Source: Paramecium tetraurelia
Lineage: Eukaryota; Ciliophora; Oligohymenophorea; Peniculida; Parameciidae
NCBI RefSeq assembly: GCF_000165425.1
Contig: NW_001799044.1
Span: 540,693 to 604,692 of the forward strand
DNA length: 64,000 bases
Direction: 5' to 3'
The position numbers and the translations under genes were made by a program. This document shows positions 1 through 10,829 of the stretch, one piece after another (the stretch's first letter is position 1; each line of letters opens with the position of its first letter). The notes under the pieces are model-generated. The model had not been told where the DNA came from, made no database searches, and saw only the letters and a list, made by a program, of their open reading frames with translations.

Positions 1-848
1 TGAAGGCTTGGGCTGAAGAATGTGCAAAAGAGATTAAGGATGAGAAGGAAATAAGGAAACCACTTGATGTTGCCTGTCATGAATTGTTGTAGGCTTACAT
101 CGATCAAAATAACAAGGGGGAATTTGATATCCTACAAAGATTGAATACCGATCCAAAGAGAAAATTAATTGAATTCTCTTTGAAATTGACATACATAAAT
201 TATTTTAGATTTGCTATTGATTAATTAGATAAATTTACAGTCTTTTTTACAAAGAAAAGAGAACAAATCAGATCTATCTTGTTTTCTGACAGCAAAGGAG
301 AAGATTACAAAAAGATGGTCTACATTTGTTCTTTGGAAGCTCAACTGGAGGAGAATATTTAAAGCATGACCTTTATAAAATAAGAACTCTTAGCCTTGGG
401 ATTTGATATTGGTGAGGCAGGTGAAATTGACAGCAAAGAGAATGTCATCAAAGTCAAACAATAAAAATAACAAACTTTAAAAGCCTCATTTTAAAATCCC
501 ATGTCTGATAGGATATTCTAGTTGACCAAATTAAAACCAGATAACACAAAAGATCTGAAAAACTCCCCTGAACCATCAGATAATGAACCTGATCAAGATA
601 ACTAATTTGCTGAATCACGTATATAACAAACAATTAAGCCTTCCACGTTTAAATAAGCACAAACTATTGAAGTAAAATAGGATGATCCAAGAATAAAAGA
701 GAACAAGGATCAATAATAAGGTGAAACTACAGAAAAGTCAACAGATGAAAAACCCAAATCTGATCAGCCAGTATAGCCAGAATAGAAAGTTGGAAAGGGG
801 ATCGTTAAAAACATGTTTTAAGTGGGAGATAAGAAATCAAAAAAATGA
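1..848 (+). CDS. C-terminal part of an uncharacterised protein (5' end outside window)
   Basis: The frame beginning at base 3 is open from the left edge to TGA 846-848 when TAA/TAG are glutamine, giving the last 281 residues. The first ~130 residues are charged and look helical, with hydrophobic stretches such as FSLKLTYINYF and a possible short coiled coil around LEAQLEENIQ. The last ~140 residues are low complexity, rich in Q, K, P, E and D, and probably disordered. I see no catalytic or binding motif and no intron. The next gene on the same strand starts 135 bp downstream. I do not recognise the family. Confidence 0.75.
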
Positions 849-983
849 CTAATTAGAATATACAATTATTTATTCATATCTAAATTTTATACAGACTGCA
901 ATAAAAATTCTAATTTTGATATTAAAATACACTAGGTATATAATAATAAATTATTAATTATTAACGAGTTTTTATTTCTTCAA

Positions 984-2544
984 ATGCTACGAAAAGACAG
1001 TTCTTACAGAGAAATATCCTTAACGGACTCCATAGAGCAGAAATCATTTTTAAACTTAACCAGAAAACCATCCAATGCTGATTTTAAAGGAAAGACACCC
1101 TTAGGTGTCTAAAACAAAGATAATAAGGAGAATTCATCTGCAAGAATTCATTCTGATACACCTCCATAAGACTTTTTTTTTAAAAGAGAAGTCATCAAAT
1201 CGGAGAAATAGTTACCCAATGAGAAAACAGCAATATATAATGATGCATCAAGATTTTAATCATCCAAAACGTATATGGAATGCAGGATGGAATAAGTAGA
1301 ACAGCGCAGAAAAACCTAAAGTCCATAGTTATTGTCCATGACTCCTGTTCAGAATAAGTAAATCATTCAAGAAAGTTATAATCATCTCCAATAACCATAA
1401 TAATAATAATAACAAACAGTTTAAAGTTCGATCAATTTAACTAGAAAGGCTTCAGTTGTTCCTTCAAGAGGGTTATCTACCTTATCTTCCCCAACTCCTA
1501 AAGAAGGAGATTTTAATATCTATAAACAGCAGAGCAGCATACCAGCATCATATTTGGATTCAGTTGTTACTAATAGAAATAACAAAAATTATACTGTTCC
1601 GGAACAGTAATAATAATAATAACCACAATAACAATAATAATAATAATATTTATAATAATAATAGTAACAATAACAACAATAATAAGAATAGAAAAATCCC
1701 TCTCTAAAATTATACTACATTACTTCGCTAATTAAGGCTTTTAAAATGAAAGGTCCAAATTCAGCAAAAGAGCATCTCATTCATAATATGCAGGTAAAAA
1801 TTGATCACACAATTTAAGGGAATCATAATCGCTAAGAAGCTAAAAGTACCCCCAGTTAAGAAAGCCATAACATTGCCAGTGACTGACAAGAAAACTCTGC
1901 TGTTTGACTTGGACGAAACATTAGTGCATTGTAACTCAAATAGTTTTATCCCTGGAGATGTTTTACTCAATATAAATCACGAAGGAGAGAAGATGGAAGT
2001 ATAGAAACAATATAAAAATATAGGCTTCTTTGAATATTAGACCTTATACCTCTCATTTACTTTAGTCGTTAAGTAGAAATTTCGAATTGATTGTATTTAC
2101 TGCTTCTCAATCACATTATGCTAATGCGGTGATAGATTATTTAGATCCATAGAAAAAGTGGATAAGTCACAGATTCTATAGAGAACACTGCATACCTACA
2201 GATGATGGACATTTCATTAAGGATCTTCGTATTTTTACAACAAGAAAACTAAGTGATATGTTGTTAATTGACAATGCTCCTCATTCTTATCTTTATTAAA
2301 TTTAAAATGGGGTGCCAATCATACCTTACATCGACAATAAGTCAGATGAAGTAAATATCAGTTTTTAATCAATTAGGAATTGAAATCGTTATTGTAATAT
2401 TTGATGTAATTTAAGAATGTTAAGGATGTGAGAGAATTGAATATGTAGCAAATGAAATTGCATCGTTTTTCAGAATATGATGACCCTCAAGAACTATTAA
2501 AATGTGAATTTAATGAATACTAATTATAATCCGTTTTATTATGA
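984..2544 (+). CDS. SCP/FCP1-like HAD phosphatase (NLI-interacting-factor type)
   Basis: A 494-residue protein with introns at 1794-1818 (ends AAG), 1999-2023 and 2351-2376. The first ~270 residues are Ser/Thr/Gln-rich with glutamine runs written as TAA/CAA. The catalytic domain follows: DLDETLVHC near residue 300 carries the two aspartates of the HAD class. Downstream are NIRPYTSHLL, ELIVFTASQSHYANAV, HRFYREHC and the late acidic motif LLIDNAPHSY. These are hallmarks of small CTD phosphatases, which dephosphorylate Ser/Thr in targets such as the RNA polymerase II tail; the substrate here is unknown. The stop TGA 2542-2544 overlaps the ATG of the next gene. The start is the first in-frame ATG; the competing Asn-rich frame is closed by TGA at 1747. 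Confidence 0.85.
1594..1690 (+). repeat. TAA/CAA codon repeat encoding polyglutamine
   Basis: A run of trinucleotides (TAA, CAA, some TAG) inside the N-terminal region of the SCP-like phosphatase gene. In the coding frame it reads as a nearly pure glutamine tract with the ciliate code; the neighbouring frame would read polyasparagine but contains a TGA shortly after. Confidence 0.8.
2521..2541 (+). promoter_or_regulatory. 21-bp motif at the start of the trichocyst matrix gene (copy 1)
   Basis: The sequence T followed by AATTATAATCCGTTTTATTA ends on the A of the start codon at 2541. The identical 21 bp occur at 48266-48286, 14 bp before the ATG of another secretory-cargo gene. This copy lies inside the last codons of the upstream phosphatase. 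The identity is seen directly; a role as shared promoter or 5' UTR element for trichocyst genes is inference. Confidence 0.5.
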
Positions 2545-3796
2545 TTAAATCACTTTTTATATGTGCCTTGCTTATAGGATTGAGTGTAGCCTCACTCTCA
2601 GAAGAAGGTGAAGTTATAGCCAAATTGACATAATTGGAACAAAGTGAATTTGGTCGATATTTGATTCACACAATTTAACTGGAGATGGAAACATCTGACA
2701 GTTTAGACCACTTAATCAACGTACTAGAAAAGTTAGAAGGACGTTACTAAGATGATTAAAAAGAAGATGATGCAAACAATAGACTCTATTAGGATTAATG
2801 TGACTCAGACATTGGTTCACTTGATAAAGACATTGCCAATAGCTAATATTCAATTCTACAACTTGAGGCAAAACTAGAAGGTAATCTCATTCCTGCTAGA
2901 TCAATCCAATAAGGTGTTGAAAAGGCTAAATCGGCAGAAATTAAGCGTAATATTTCCCTTTTAATTTAGAATACACCCAAGAAATATAAGAACTCGACGA
3001 GGAGAGACAAGAACAAAATGAAGTTTATGAAGCTAAAATTGCTGAACATTATGAAGCCTCCAAAATCATCAGAGAAGCTCAAGCAATTATTAAGGATGGA
3101 CTCTAAAGACCCTCTTTGGCAGAAGTGAAGAAGAATGGCAAAAATGTTCTTAGAATAGCTCCCAATGTTTTAGCTTAAGTATCCTCAAGTTTGGGTGGAT
3201 CAATTAATAAGATCAGATAAACTCACAGATTTACTAAAGCTTATGCAAGCATTTTCAAGGTGTTGTTAACAATCATGAATAAATCTGAATCTACTGCTGA
3301 TGAAGGATCTGTTGAGAAGTATTTTAATACATTTATATTGAACACTCTAGAATAATTCAACTCTGCAGTGATTTATTGGCCAAGATTGATGACAGTACTA
3401 ACTTAGAAAGATTTGCTGAAGACAAGAGAGTTTAGGCTTATGAAAAACACAAGCATTTATTAAATAGAGATTTATAATCTGCTTAATCTATTTTAGCCAA
3501 CACTCAAGCAACTTTATAAAGGTTATTCTCATTTTTAAATATTTAGTTTGAATGATTAAATTTAACAGGCCCAAAACTCCATTGCCACCATATAATAAAG
3601 ATTAGATTATTATTAAGATACTAGATAATAAAGATACACTGAATGCGAGGAAGCTGCCTATGATTATCAATAGGCTAGAAGTGCCAGAGATAACAATAAA
3701 CAATTAGTATCTGACTTAATTGGTTTAGTCAATAAACACCTAAGAGTTCTCAGAGAACAATTAGCACTTAGAGTTGCAGCTGGTGATAATATATGA
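2541..3796 (+). CDS. trichocyst matrix protein (TMP family)
   Basis: A 391-residue secretory protein with introns at 2947-2969, 3319-3350 and 3522-3546. It starts with a signal peptide (MIKSLFICALLIGLSVAS) and continues as long acidic and Gln-rich helices. Segments such as YQDDQKEDDANNRLYQDQ with CDSDIGSLDKDIA, and near the C-terminus YTECEEAAYDYQQARSARDN, match the pattern of Paramecium trichocyst matrix proteins, where Cys-flanked coiled-coil segments repeat in each half. By family knowledge such precursors are processed and crystallise inside dense-core secretory organelles that extrude as needles. The start is fixed by the signal peptide. The ATG overlaps the TGA of the preceding phosphatase gene and sits at the end of a 21-bp motif shared with the gene at 48301. 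Confidence 0.88.
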
Positions 3797-3925
3797 AATA
3801 CATTTGGATTATTTCTATTATAATTAATTGAACTCTTCTTTTATGGGGCTAGAAACTATGACACTTGCATAATATGGCATCTCATAAAATACTTTCTATT
3901 CAAATTAATATAAATATATTAATAA

Positions 3926-4411
3926 ATGATAAATTAAGACAGTGCAGATCTTGACATATAACAGGAAGGCTTTGATTTTTAAAAATTCTTTGACAAAAAA
4001 TGTTCGAATTAAGAACCTCAAAAGGAAGAGGTCCATAAATCTAATTAGTCTGAAAGCTAATAACAATGTTAAGGGGATACTTTAAGGGCATTAGTCAAGA
4101 ATATTAAAATTGAAAAACAAGTAGCGGGAAGAAATAAGAAAAATAAAAAGATTTAATGGAATGAAAAGAACACCAAGATATTTAAAGATCTCTATTAATA
4201 ATATTCAGGCAATTTGGATTAAATCCTTTTATACTTTTAACAAAACAATGAATTAAAAACAAAAATTGATATTAAATAAATTAAAGTATAATCGTATAAT
4301 TATAATTACTAGAATAAATTTAAAATAGAAAAGAAAAAAAAAAACTTGACTTTGCTCTCAAAGTCTCAAATAATATCCAAAAATCTTAATTACTAGCTAA
4401 AATTGGACTGA
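3926..4411 (+). CDS. SANT/Myb-domain protein resembling TFIIIB subunit Bdp1
   Basis: With an intron at 4286-4312 (27 nt, a multiple of three) removed, this encodes 152 residues. A single SANT domain is visible from about residue 73: IQWNEKNTKIFKDLYQQY, then NLDQILLYFQ, then the third helix IKQIKNKFKIEKKKK. The run KQIKNKFK followed by basic residues is the pattern of the Bdp1 (B'') subunit of RNA polymerase III factor TFIIIB. The protein is much shorter than typical Bdp1. Without splicing, the third helix is interrupted by a Tyr/Asn-rich insert, which argues that the intron is real. Another small SANT protein cannot be excluded. Confidence 0.65.
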
Positions 4412-4507
4412 ATTAAATTGATTTTAATTAAATTATATATTCCATCTGATATTTTTCTGACTATTTTTAAAGTACATAATTTTTTACATTTTCAGAATCA
4501 CTAAATA

Positions 4508-5934
4508 ATGAATATTGTATAGAAAAAGCGGGAAGAATTTTCAATCAACATCAGGAAGTAAAAGAGAGAAGAATTGTTTAAATCCAAGAGAGTCTCTAAT
4601 ACCCAATATTTACCATTTTCTGATACTACGACAATGCTATCAGAAATTTATTAGAATGCATATTACCAAAAATAGTGTCCAAACAATGTTTAACTTAATG
4701 AAACTATCTAAAAGATTTTCAAAATATCTGAATTAGCAGATGCATTTAATTAGCATGATTGCGAAAAAAATTATGATACCTCTTCTGATGTTGAAATTAT
4801 ATTTGACATCATTGGCAAAGGATATCCAGTCTTAGATGTATTAAATTATATGTATTTAAGAGAGCCTGCTTGTAGATATTGTTATCCTTTACACTTCCAA
4901 GTCATTTGACATGCAAGCCAATTTTAAAGTATATTCCTACTTTGTTGAAATTTTTCAACGAAACTCAGTATGAGGAACTCAAATAGACAGTTCTGTTTAT
5001 TTTCTCAAATCTAGCAGCCGACTGTTATTAATGCAGAGATGCCATTTTAATTTATGAAATACCTTAAGCAGTATTCTAAGCAATTCATTAAACCACAAAT
5101 GAATTAATGAATGATCTAGCTTAAATTCTAATTAATATCTCAAGAACTCAACCTCTAATGTCGAATTTCAACTAAATTTAAATGATTAAATTATGTTGGC
5201 AACTATTTCCGTTTTTATAGGGCCATGAATATATAGCTGGAATTTTGTAACTCATTTAAAAAATTTGTTTGAAGGATAAAAATTTATTAGATATGAATTT
5301 CCTCAGTGGTATTTGTTAAGATTACTCAAATTCTGATCTTTATTTAAATGAAATATTGGCTTTGATTAAAATAATGTCATATTTTGACAGAAACAGATAT
5401 GAGCAAATTGAAAACAACATTCTAAATTTTCTAATAGTTAAAGTAAATTAAATTCTTTTGAATGGAAATTTAGATAAACATTTTCAAAAGTAGATCAACA
5501 AAGTGTTGAGTATTTTCACAAATATGATTGTTGAAAACCCTAAATTAATCTTTAATGCCCTTGATACGAATATCATATAATTATTTAGATTTAATGAATA
5601 ATTATAAGAAACCTATGATGAGATCTTTTGTAGCATTTATTATTATTCCTTTTATTATTAGACCATCAACAATTTAAACTAAAGCCAAATAAAATAATTT
5701 ATATAATTGTTTTAGCCGATATAATAAATGATAAACTTGTTAGATTAAAATATGAATAATTAGGATATTATCATCGATATTTTAAGAATCTTAGAGATGA
5801 TTTTACAAAAAGACATAGAATCTATTGCTGTGTTTATAAAGCTAAATGGGGAATAATATTTAGCTGAATTATCCTAACATGAAAATGAGGAAGTGTATAA
5901 AATATGTGAAAAGATTTTTGAAATCATTAATTGA
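4508..5934 (+). CDS. importin-alpha (karyopherin alpha), armadillo repeats
   Basis: A 467-residue protein with one intron at 4838-4860 (ends AAG). An importin-beta-binding motif opens it: KKREEFSINIRKQKREELFKS matches the basic IBB consensus. Armadillo-type helices follow, for example the segments around LKYIPTLLKFF, TVLFIFSNLAADC and, near the end, DIIIDILRILEMI. Importin-alpha binds classical nuclear localisation signals in the ARM groove and links cargo to importin-beta. The protein is shorter than animal and yeast forms (about 520-540 residues). After the TGA at 5932-5934 the same frame stays open for about 80 further codons that look helical (see findings). Confidence 0.85.
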
Positions 5935-6143
5935 ATTTATTTTATTTTTGAATTTTTGAATATAAACAATTATTATTCTGATAGTATAGAATTATTCTGT
6001 CAATATCTGTTCATTATGAATTCCAATTTAGGGGCAGATCTCACTTCTTTGATTCAAAAAGAAGTGAATTAAAGATTGCTTGAAACCTTCTGGGCTTTCT
6101 CTTAATATTTAACAGATCAATTAATTAATTTATATAACAATTC

Positions 6144-6452
6144 ATGGATGGGACTGCAATAACATAGCTGAAAACTTAATTATAAAAACTAAAAGAGGAA
6201 AAAGAAGAGCTATAGAATGATGTCTAAGAAGAAAGGACAGTCGTTGCTCAAATGTAATAAGAATTAGCATAACTTAAATAATAATAATAAATGTAAGGAG
6301 GATAATTGCGAGATAAAGAATTAGCACTTTAGGATTACAATCGTATGATAAAGGAAAGTGAAACTATATTGAAAAAGTTAATCGAAACATCTAGTAATTT
6401 TTTAAAGACTTTGGAAGGGGAAACAAGTAAGTTAAAGAATCAAAAAAAATGA
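6144..6452 (+). CDS. short coiled-coil protein; 5' end uncertain
   Basis: From ATG 6144 to TGA 6450-6452 the frame encodes 102 residues, mostly one coiled coil of heptad-like Leu/Gln/Glu/Lys spacing (LKTQLQKLKEEKEELQNDV) with a short Gln run. The frame is open upstream to 6084 and reads INQFIQQFMDGTAITQLK, which suggests that the true start lies further 5'. A second open frame from ATG 6016 (NSNLGADLTSLIQKEVNQRLL...) overlaps it in another phase, and no GT...AG pair joins the two. Either there is a sequence frameshift or only the downstream ATG is used. Function unknown. Confidence 0.5.
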
Positions 6453-6769
6453 AAATATCAAAAAATATTTATTACCATCATTCTATTTAATATTAAATTT
6501 CTTTTGTTTATATTTCAAAGAACTTTGGATTTTAAATTTCATTAAATTATCCACTTTCTTAAAATTTCAATTGCAATAAATAATTTATTTTAATAAGAAT
6601 TGATAAAAACACATATAATATCAAATTTCTTTGTGTTTGAATATCATGAGCAATTTAGAATTGAAATGAATAGAGAAAAAGAAATATCTCTAATTTATTA
6701 TAATAGTACTAATATAAACTCACATTTCAAATAAATAAAATCAAATTGAATTGTTTTCTTTCGAAAAAA
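6453..6769. other. AT-rich intergenic stretch, nothing recognised
   Basis: 317 bp between the short coiled-coil gene and the CaaX-ending small gene. It is very AT-rich with scattered TGA in all forward frames, and I found no conserved motif or RNA-like structure. Confidence 0.5.
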
Positions 6770-7111
6770 ATGTCTTAATTTTAAACTTTAGACTTGGGGG
6801 TTTCTAGTGAAACTAAATCTATAATCCATAAATCTATACTGAAAAATCCATAGCGGTGTTTTAATCAAAGTAAAGTTAGATTGGATTGGGCAGGGAATTA
6901 AGTAGTCAAAGGTGGATTACATAAAATAGTTTTCTTAAACTAAGATGATACTCCTCGAACATTTATGGATATATTAACTAATGATTTTACGGAATCATGT
7001 GATACTGTTATTCACAAAAAAAAAAAAAACCTTAATTATTAATAAGCAGAAAATTATATCAAAAATCAGTGTGAAGAAAGTTAATAATCTAATTGTTGTT
7101 TAATTTAATGA
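6770..7111 (+). CDS. small uncharacterised protein with C-terminal CaaX box
   Basis: An intronless frame of 113 residues from ATG 6770 to TGA 7109-7111. The middle segment (SILKNPQRCFNQSKVRLDWA, then GNQVVKGGLHKIVFLNQDD) looks coding, with a basic and hydrophobic pattern. The C-terminus reads NCCLIQ. Its last four residues, CLIQ, fit a CaaX prenylation box, and Gln at X usually favours farnesylation; the preceding Cys could be palmitoylated. A 14-A run at 7016-7029 lies in the frame, so a length error there would alter the C-terminus. No family recognised. Confidence 0.55.
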
Positions 7112-7252
7112 ATTATTTTTGACTATTTGAATATTGTATTAAATAAATTTAGAATAGTTCTTCAACTATGTCTTGAAACATTATATTTATTTGTAGTAAT
7201 TATATATGATAAATAAAATACAATATAATAATAAAAAGTTCCATCAATTCAT

Positions 7253-8972
7253 TCAGAGTAGGCTCTGTTTTTAAAAGAGTTATTAGAATAACTATTTTAT
7301 AAGGATCAATCTATACGATGTTTCGTCATCAGTAGTAATCCATAATTAATTTTATTATAAATTTCTTAAGGTAAGAGGTTATTCAAATGAGTGATACTTA
7401 TTAAGGTTTTCTGAGGCTTCGTAATTATTAAGAAGCAAGATTGATTCTTTGATTTTGCTGGAATCAGTTTCTTAGTACTAAAAACTGTATTTTATTTCAT
7501 CAATAGATTTACAAGTTTAATTTTTACTTTCTGATCTTCTTGTCTATAGATCCTTAAAACCTAGGAATGAATATGCAAGAGACGTATATAGATCTGTTTA
7601 CTTTTTATTTTTTATTGCCATTTTAAATATTTCTGAATTCAAATTGTTTCCTATTTTCTTCACATGGATGTTAATCACTTGGATCAAATTTAATAAAGGA
7701 GCTGATATGTATCTTATTAAACTAGTGGTTATAAGTACTAAGAATATGCATATTCCAACATAAATTTACACATCTTGGATCAGACTCTTCCTAATTGTAT
7801 CAACCAGATCTTACAATTTTTCCCCAATTTCTATTTCATAACTCATATTTTTGAAACTTAAAAATACTTTGATCATCTTACACAATTAAAGTTAGGTTTT
7901 CCTTTTCAAAGTTAAAAGCATTTACAAAGACAGGTTTCTTAAAAATTTTATTCTCAAGATAAAAATTAGTTTCTACTGCATTTTTCTACTTGGAATTCTT
8001 TTATACTAAGTCCCAATCCGACTAATTAAATCCTGTGTATGTTTCATTTGTGATTGTAATAAGCACATTAGTTTTTGATATAGATGGCATTGTTGTCAAA
8101 ATAATATCCCCATTTTAATTGACCAAAAATATACTCATAGGTATACTTTGGATATTTTTATCGTAAATTTCCTACAGTTAGGAGGTAATTCCAAATAAGG
8201 TTGAATTAATAATCAAGGAATATGTCAGTGAAAAATACGGCATAAAACTTCTTACTGATGTGTAAATTGGAGAGTAAAAATATTCTGATTTTGGATTAAT
8301 CTCATATTGGGCAATATGATTCGTATACCTAAATATTATTTCAATATTACCAAGGTCGAGTACTTGGGACATAATTTTTGTATTTATACATTCGAGGATA
8401 TTGTGCGAATATTTAATTATTTGGTACATCAATAAATGAAATCTTATTTTATTCATCCCCTAGAAACAGCTATGAGAATGGAATCAATAAGGAAATGGTT
8501 TAATTGAGCAAAATTGCTTGACTGTCATATTATTTTGTGTATAATCCTTAACAAAAAATGTCTGAATTATAAATTATATTATCCTCACTAATATCCTCCT
8601 ATTCAACACAATCTTAAAACTAATTCACTTTGATTTAGAACTAGGACTGCTTCTATATCAATTAATAAAACATTTATTACGAATGCCATAGATTTAAAAT
8701 TGCTAATTATAATTGCCATAATTAATACTCTGATAATTTTTCTATTGAATGTAAATTCGCAATTCTCTAGAGATATTATTTACAAGACTCTTCTCTTATT
8801 TTAAAGTTAATGCTTGTTCCACTTCTTGAACGTAAGAGAAGAATATCGCTTATTGTATATGTCCTGTTGTCATGACAAGTAAAACGGCAAGTATTATTAT
8901 CAACAGATTAACTATTATTATCTAGTTACTCATTCTGAGATTCTTAAACCACAAACTTAGTTTATTGAGCAT
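7253..8972 (-). CDS. two-pass membrane receptor with Cache-like extracellular domain and HAMP-like linker
   Basis: A 548-residue protein with introns at 8703-8728, 8329-8350 and 7857-7881 (ends AAG). The first membrane helix is at about residues 16-36 (IIIVNLLIIILAVLLVMTTG). A large predicted extracellular part of about 300 residues follows, with Cache/PAS-like features: VPSTRPWYTNHIAQYE, then SFMPYFSLTYSLIINSTLFG, and SIPMSIFLVNQNGDIILTT. The second helix (IYVGICIFLVLITTSLI) is followed at once by RYISAPLLNLIQVINIHVKK, which resembles a HAMP linker. The remaining ~130 residues are polar and carry no kinase, cyclase or methyl-accepting domain that I can see. Paramecium has many such proteins; a small-ligand chemosensory role is inference. 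The start is set by the ATG just before the first helix. Confidence 0.75.
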
Positions 8973-9831
8973 GAATAATTTAAATATTTATATTACAAGA
9001 TTTAATAATGAGTCATTAAATATGTAACAATATAATTTATACGTTATTATCTTATTATTGAAGAGTCTAAATAATATTTATGAATCTTCTTTTGAATAAA
9101 GTGTTTAGACAGTATTATTTACCTAAACTTTGTAGGGAAATTAAAATTAGAATTGTACTGTAATCTCAATCAGAGAATGGCAGGGACTACCATGAACATA
9201 AAACTTAAATAATTAATGTTAAATTTCATTTATTTTAATAATAAAAATTATTTATAAATGATATTCTATAACTACTTAAAAATTTCCTGTAATCAAAAGT
9301 AACATTACTATTTCACTTCACATTATAAAAATCTGATATTTTTTTTGGATAACAAAATAAAGTCTTCAATCTCAAAAGCTTATTAGTATTTTCATCTTTA
9401 TTCTTATTATTGCAATATATTCTCCTCCTAATTTTTTCTCTCATGGATTCAATATGATTTATTTTATTCATCAGCACTAGGAATATAAACTCAAATCTAG
9501 AATTGAATGTAAGAATAATTATTAGTCATTTTATACTGTACAAAAATTAATTATATTTTATTAAAGTTATATAAACATCTAATTACTAAAATAAAAAATT
9601 AATTCATAAAACCTAGATTTTTATTGGTAAACTCTATTTTTATGACGGATAATCACATACAGATTATCGACTTGTTTTATAGTTAAATTCCATTTAGAGA
9701 TTTATTCCCATTACAAAATAGTGTTATATAAAAATCTAAGAAATTATAATATAATTAGTTATAAACATATTTTAACTTAGAAGAGAATTGGAATTTGGAG
9801 TATTTTTTAAATTATTTTTTTTGAATATAGT
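8973..9831. other. intergenic stretch without a supportable gene
   Basis: 859 bp between the starts of the Cache receptor gene and the end of the lipase gene. A forward frame from ATG 8971 runs about 74 codons to TGA 9191-9193, but it overlaps the receptor start codon and has no recognisable content. The rest is AT-rich with frequent stops in both strands. Confidence 0.45.
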
Positions 9832-10829
9832 TCATTCTATTTACTATTCAATTAGGTTGGCATAATTATTTTATTGATCACTTTACCTTCCAATGAAATG
9901 CATGGTTTCATTGTGATGAACGAATGGAGTCTTACATTCCTAAAATTCATTGAAGTAGGATGTATGATCTGAAATAGAATACCACCAAAGACTGTTTGAA
10001 CATGTGTCATCTTCTACCAATCCTTATTAGCAAAGCTTGAAGGAGGTGTTTTCTTCATTATACCACACTTCTTATGGGAGATGGGAGTAATAAAAATTCA
10101 TTGGAGGTGTATGAACAACAGTATCTGCATTATGAGTAACTCTCCAATATTCCTTGGGGATTACATAATTAATAAACCAAGTGGCAAATTCTATGTTGCC
10201 TACTCTTGGGGCACCATATGTGAAAAAGTTGTCTACTTAAATTCCGAGCCTTGTGACGTCAACTGCCATCAATGCTGCAATAGCACCTCCTAATGAGTGA
10301 CCAGTAATTAAGACTTTTGATTTGGGATATTTCTATCTGAGTGTTTTAGTGCAATTAATCATTTCATTAGAAATTGCTGTGTAGGTTTCCCAGAATCCAA
10401 GATGAACAGCACAATCTTTACAATCTCCAAATTCTTATTTAAAGAACTTTACATTGTTGATCCAATTGGTCAAATCCTAAGTACCTAATTTGATTCATAT
10501 ATTCAATTACTTCTATAAACTAATACAATGTAATTTTCTTTTGGATTATAACCACAATAGGCTTAACTTGAATAATTTCCTGCGAAAGCCTGAACATCGA
10601 CCATATCAGGATGTTATTGACAATAATATCCACAATCCCAATTAGCTATTTCCTCAGGATGACATACAGCAATCTTGGTATAATGAAAGAATTGCTAAGC
10701 CAAAGAATGTGAATATATTTGATTCTCATTAGATTTATGTTTAAAGGCTTTTTCAAATAATTACTCGATAAATCCCTTCTCTGCATAAGAAACGCAAAAG
10801 AGAAACAACAGTACAAATAAATGTTTCAT
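9832..10829 (-). CDS. secreted class 3 lipase (alpha/beta hydrolase)
   Basis: A 323-residue protein with one intron at 10485-10510. A signal peptide (MKHLFVLLFLFCVSYA) opens it. The nucleophile elbow GHSLGG follows KYPKSKVLIT and gives the catalytic serine of Lipase_3 enzymes. The aspartate is in VTHNADTVVHTPP and the histidine in SISDHTSYF, in the order expected for the Ser-Asp-His triad. Sequence before the elbow (LGFWETYTAISNEM) also matches the family. These enzymes hydrolyse ester bonds of acylglycerols; secretion or a phagosomal location is inferred from the signal peptide. Cysteine pairs (CGYYCQQHP, DCKDCAVH, CNSL) suggest disulphides. Confidence 0.92.

Noticed and set aside
1456-1707. 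Asn-rich forward frame overlapping the phosphatase N-terminus
   Set aside because: It is the +1 shadow of the polyglutamine tract and hits TGA at 1747; the frame from ATG 984 continues through a spliced junction into the catalytic domain.
8971-9193. Forward frame of 74 codons starting at the Cache receptor start codon
   Set aside because: Overlaps the start of a well-supported gene, has no recognisable content, and is within the length expected by chance when TGA is the only stop.
10081-10293. Forward frame of 70 codons
   Set aside because: It lies antisense to the lipase gene, whose catalytic motifs are on the minus strand.
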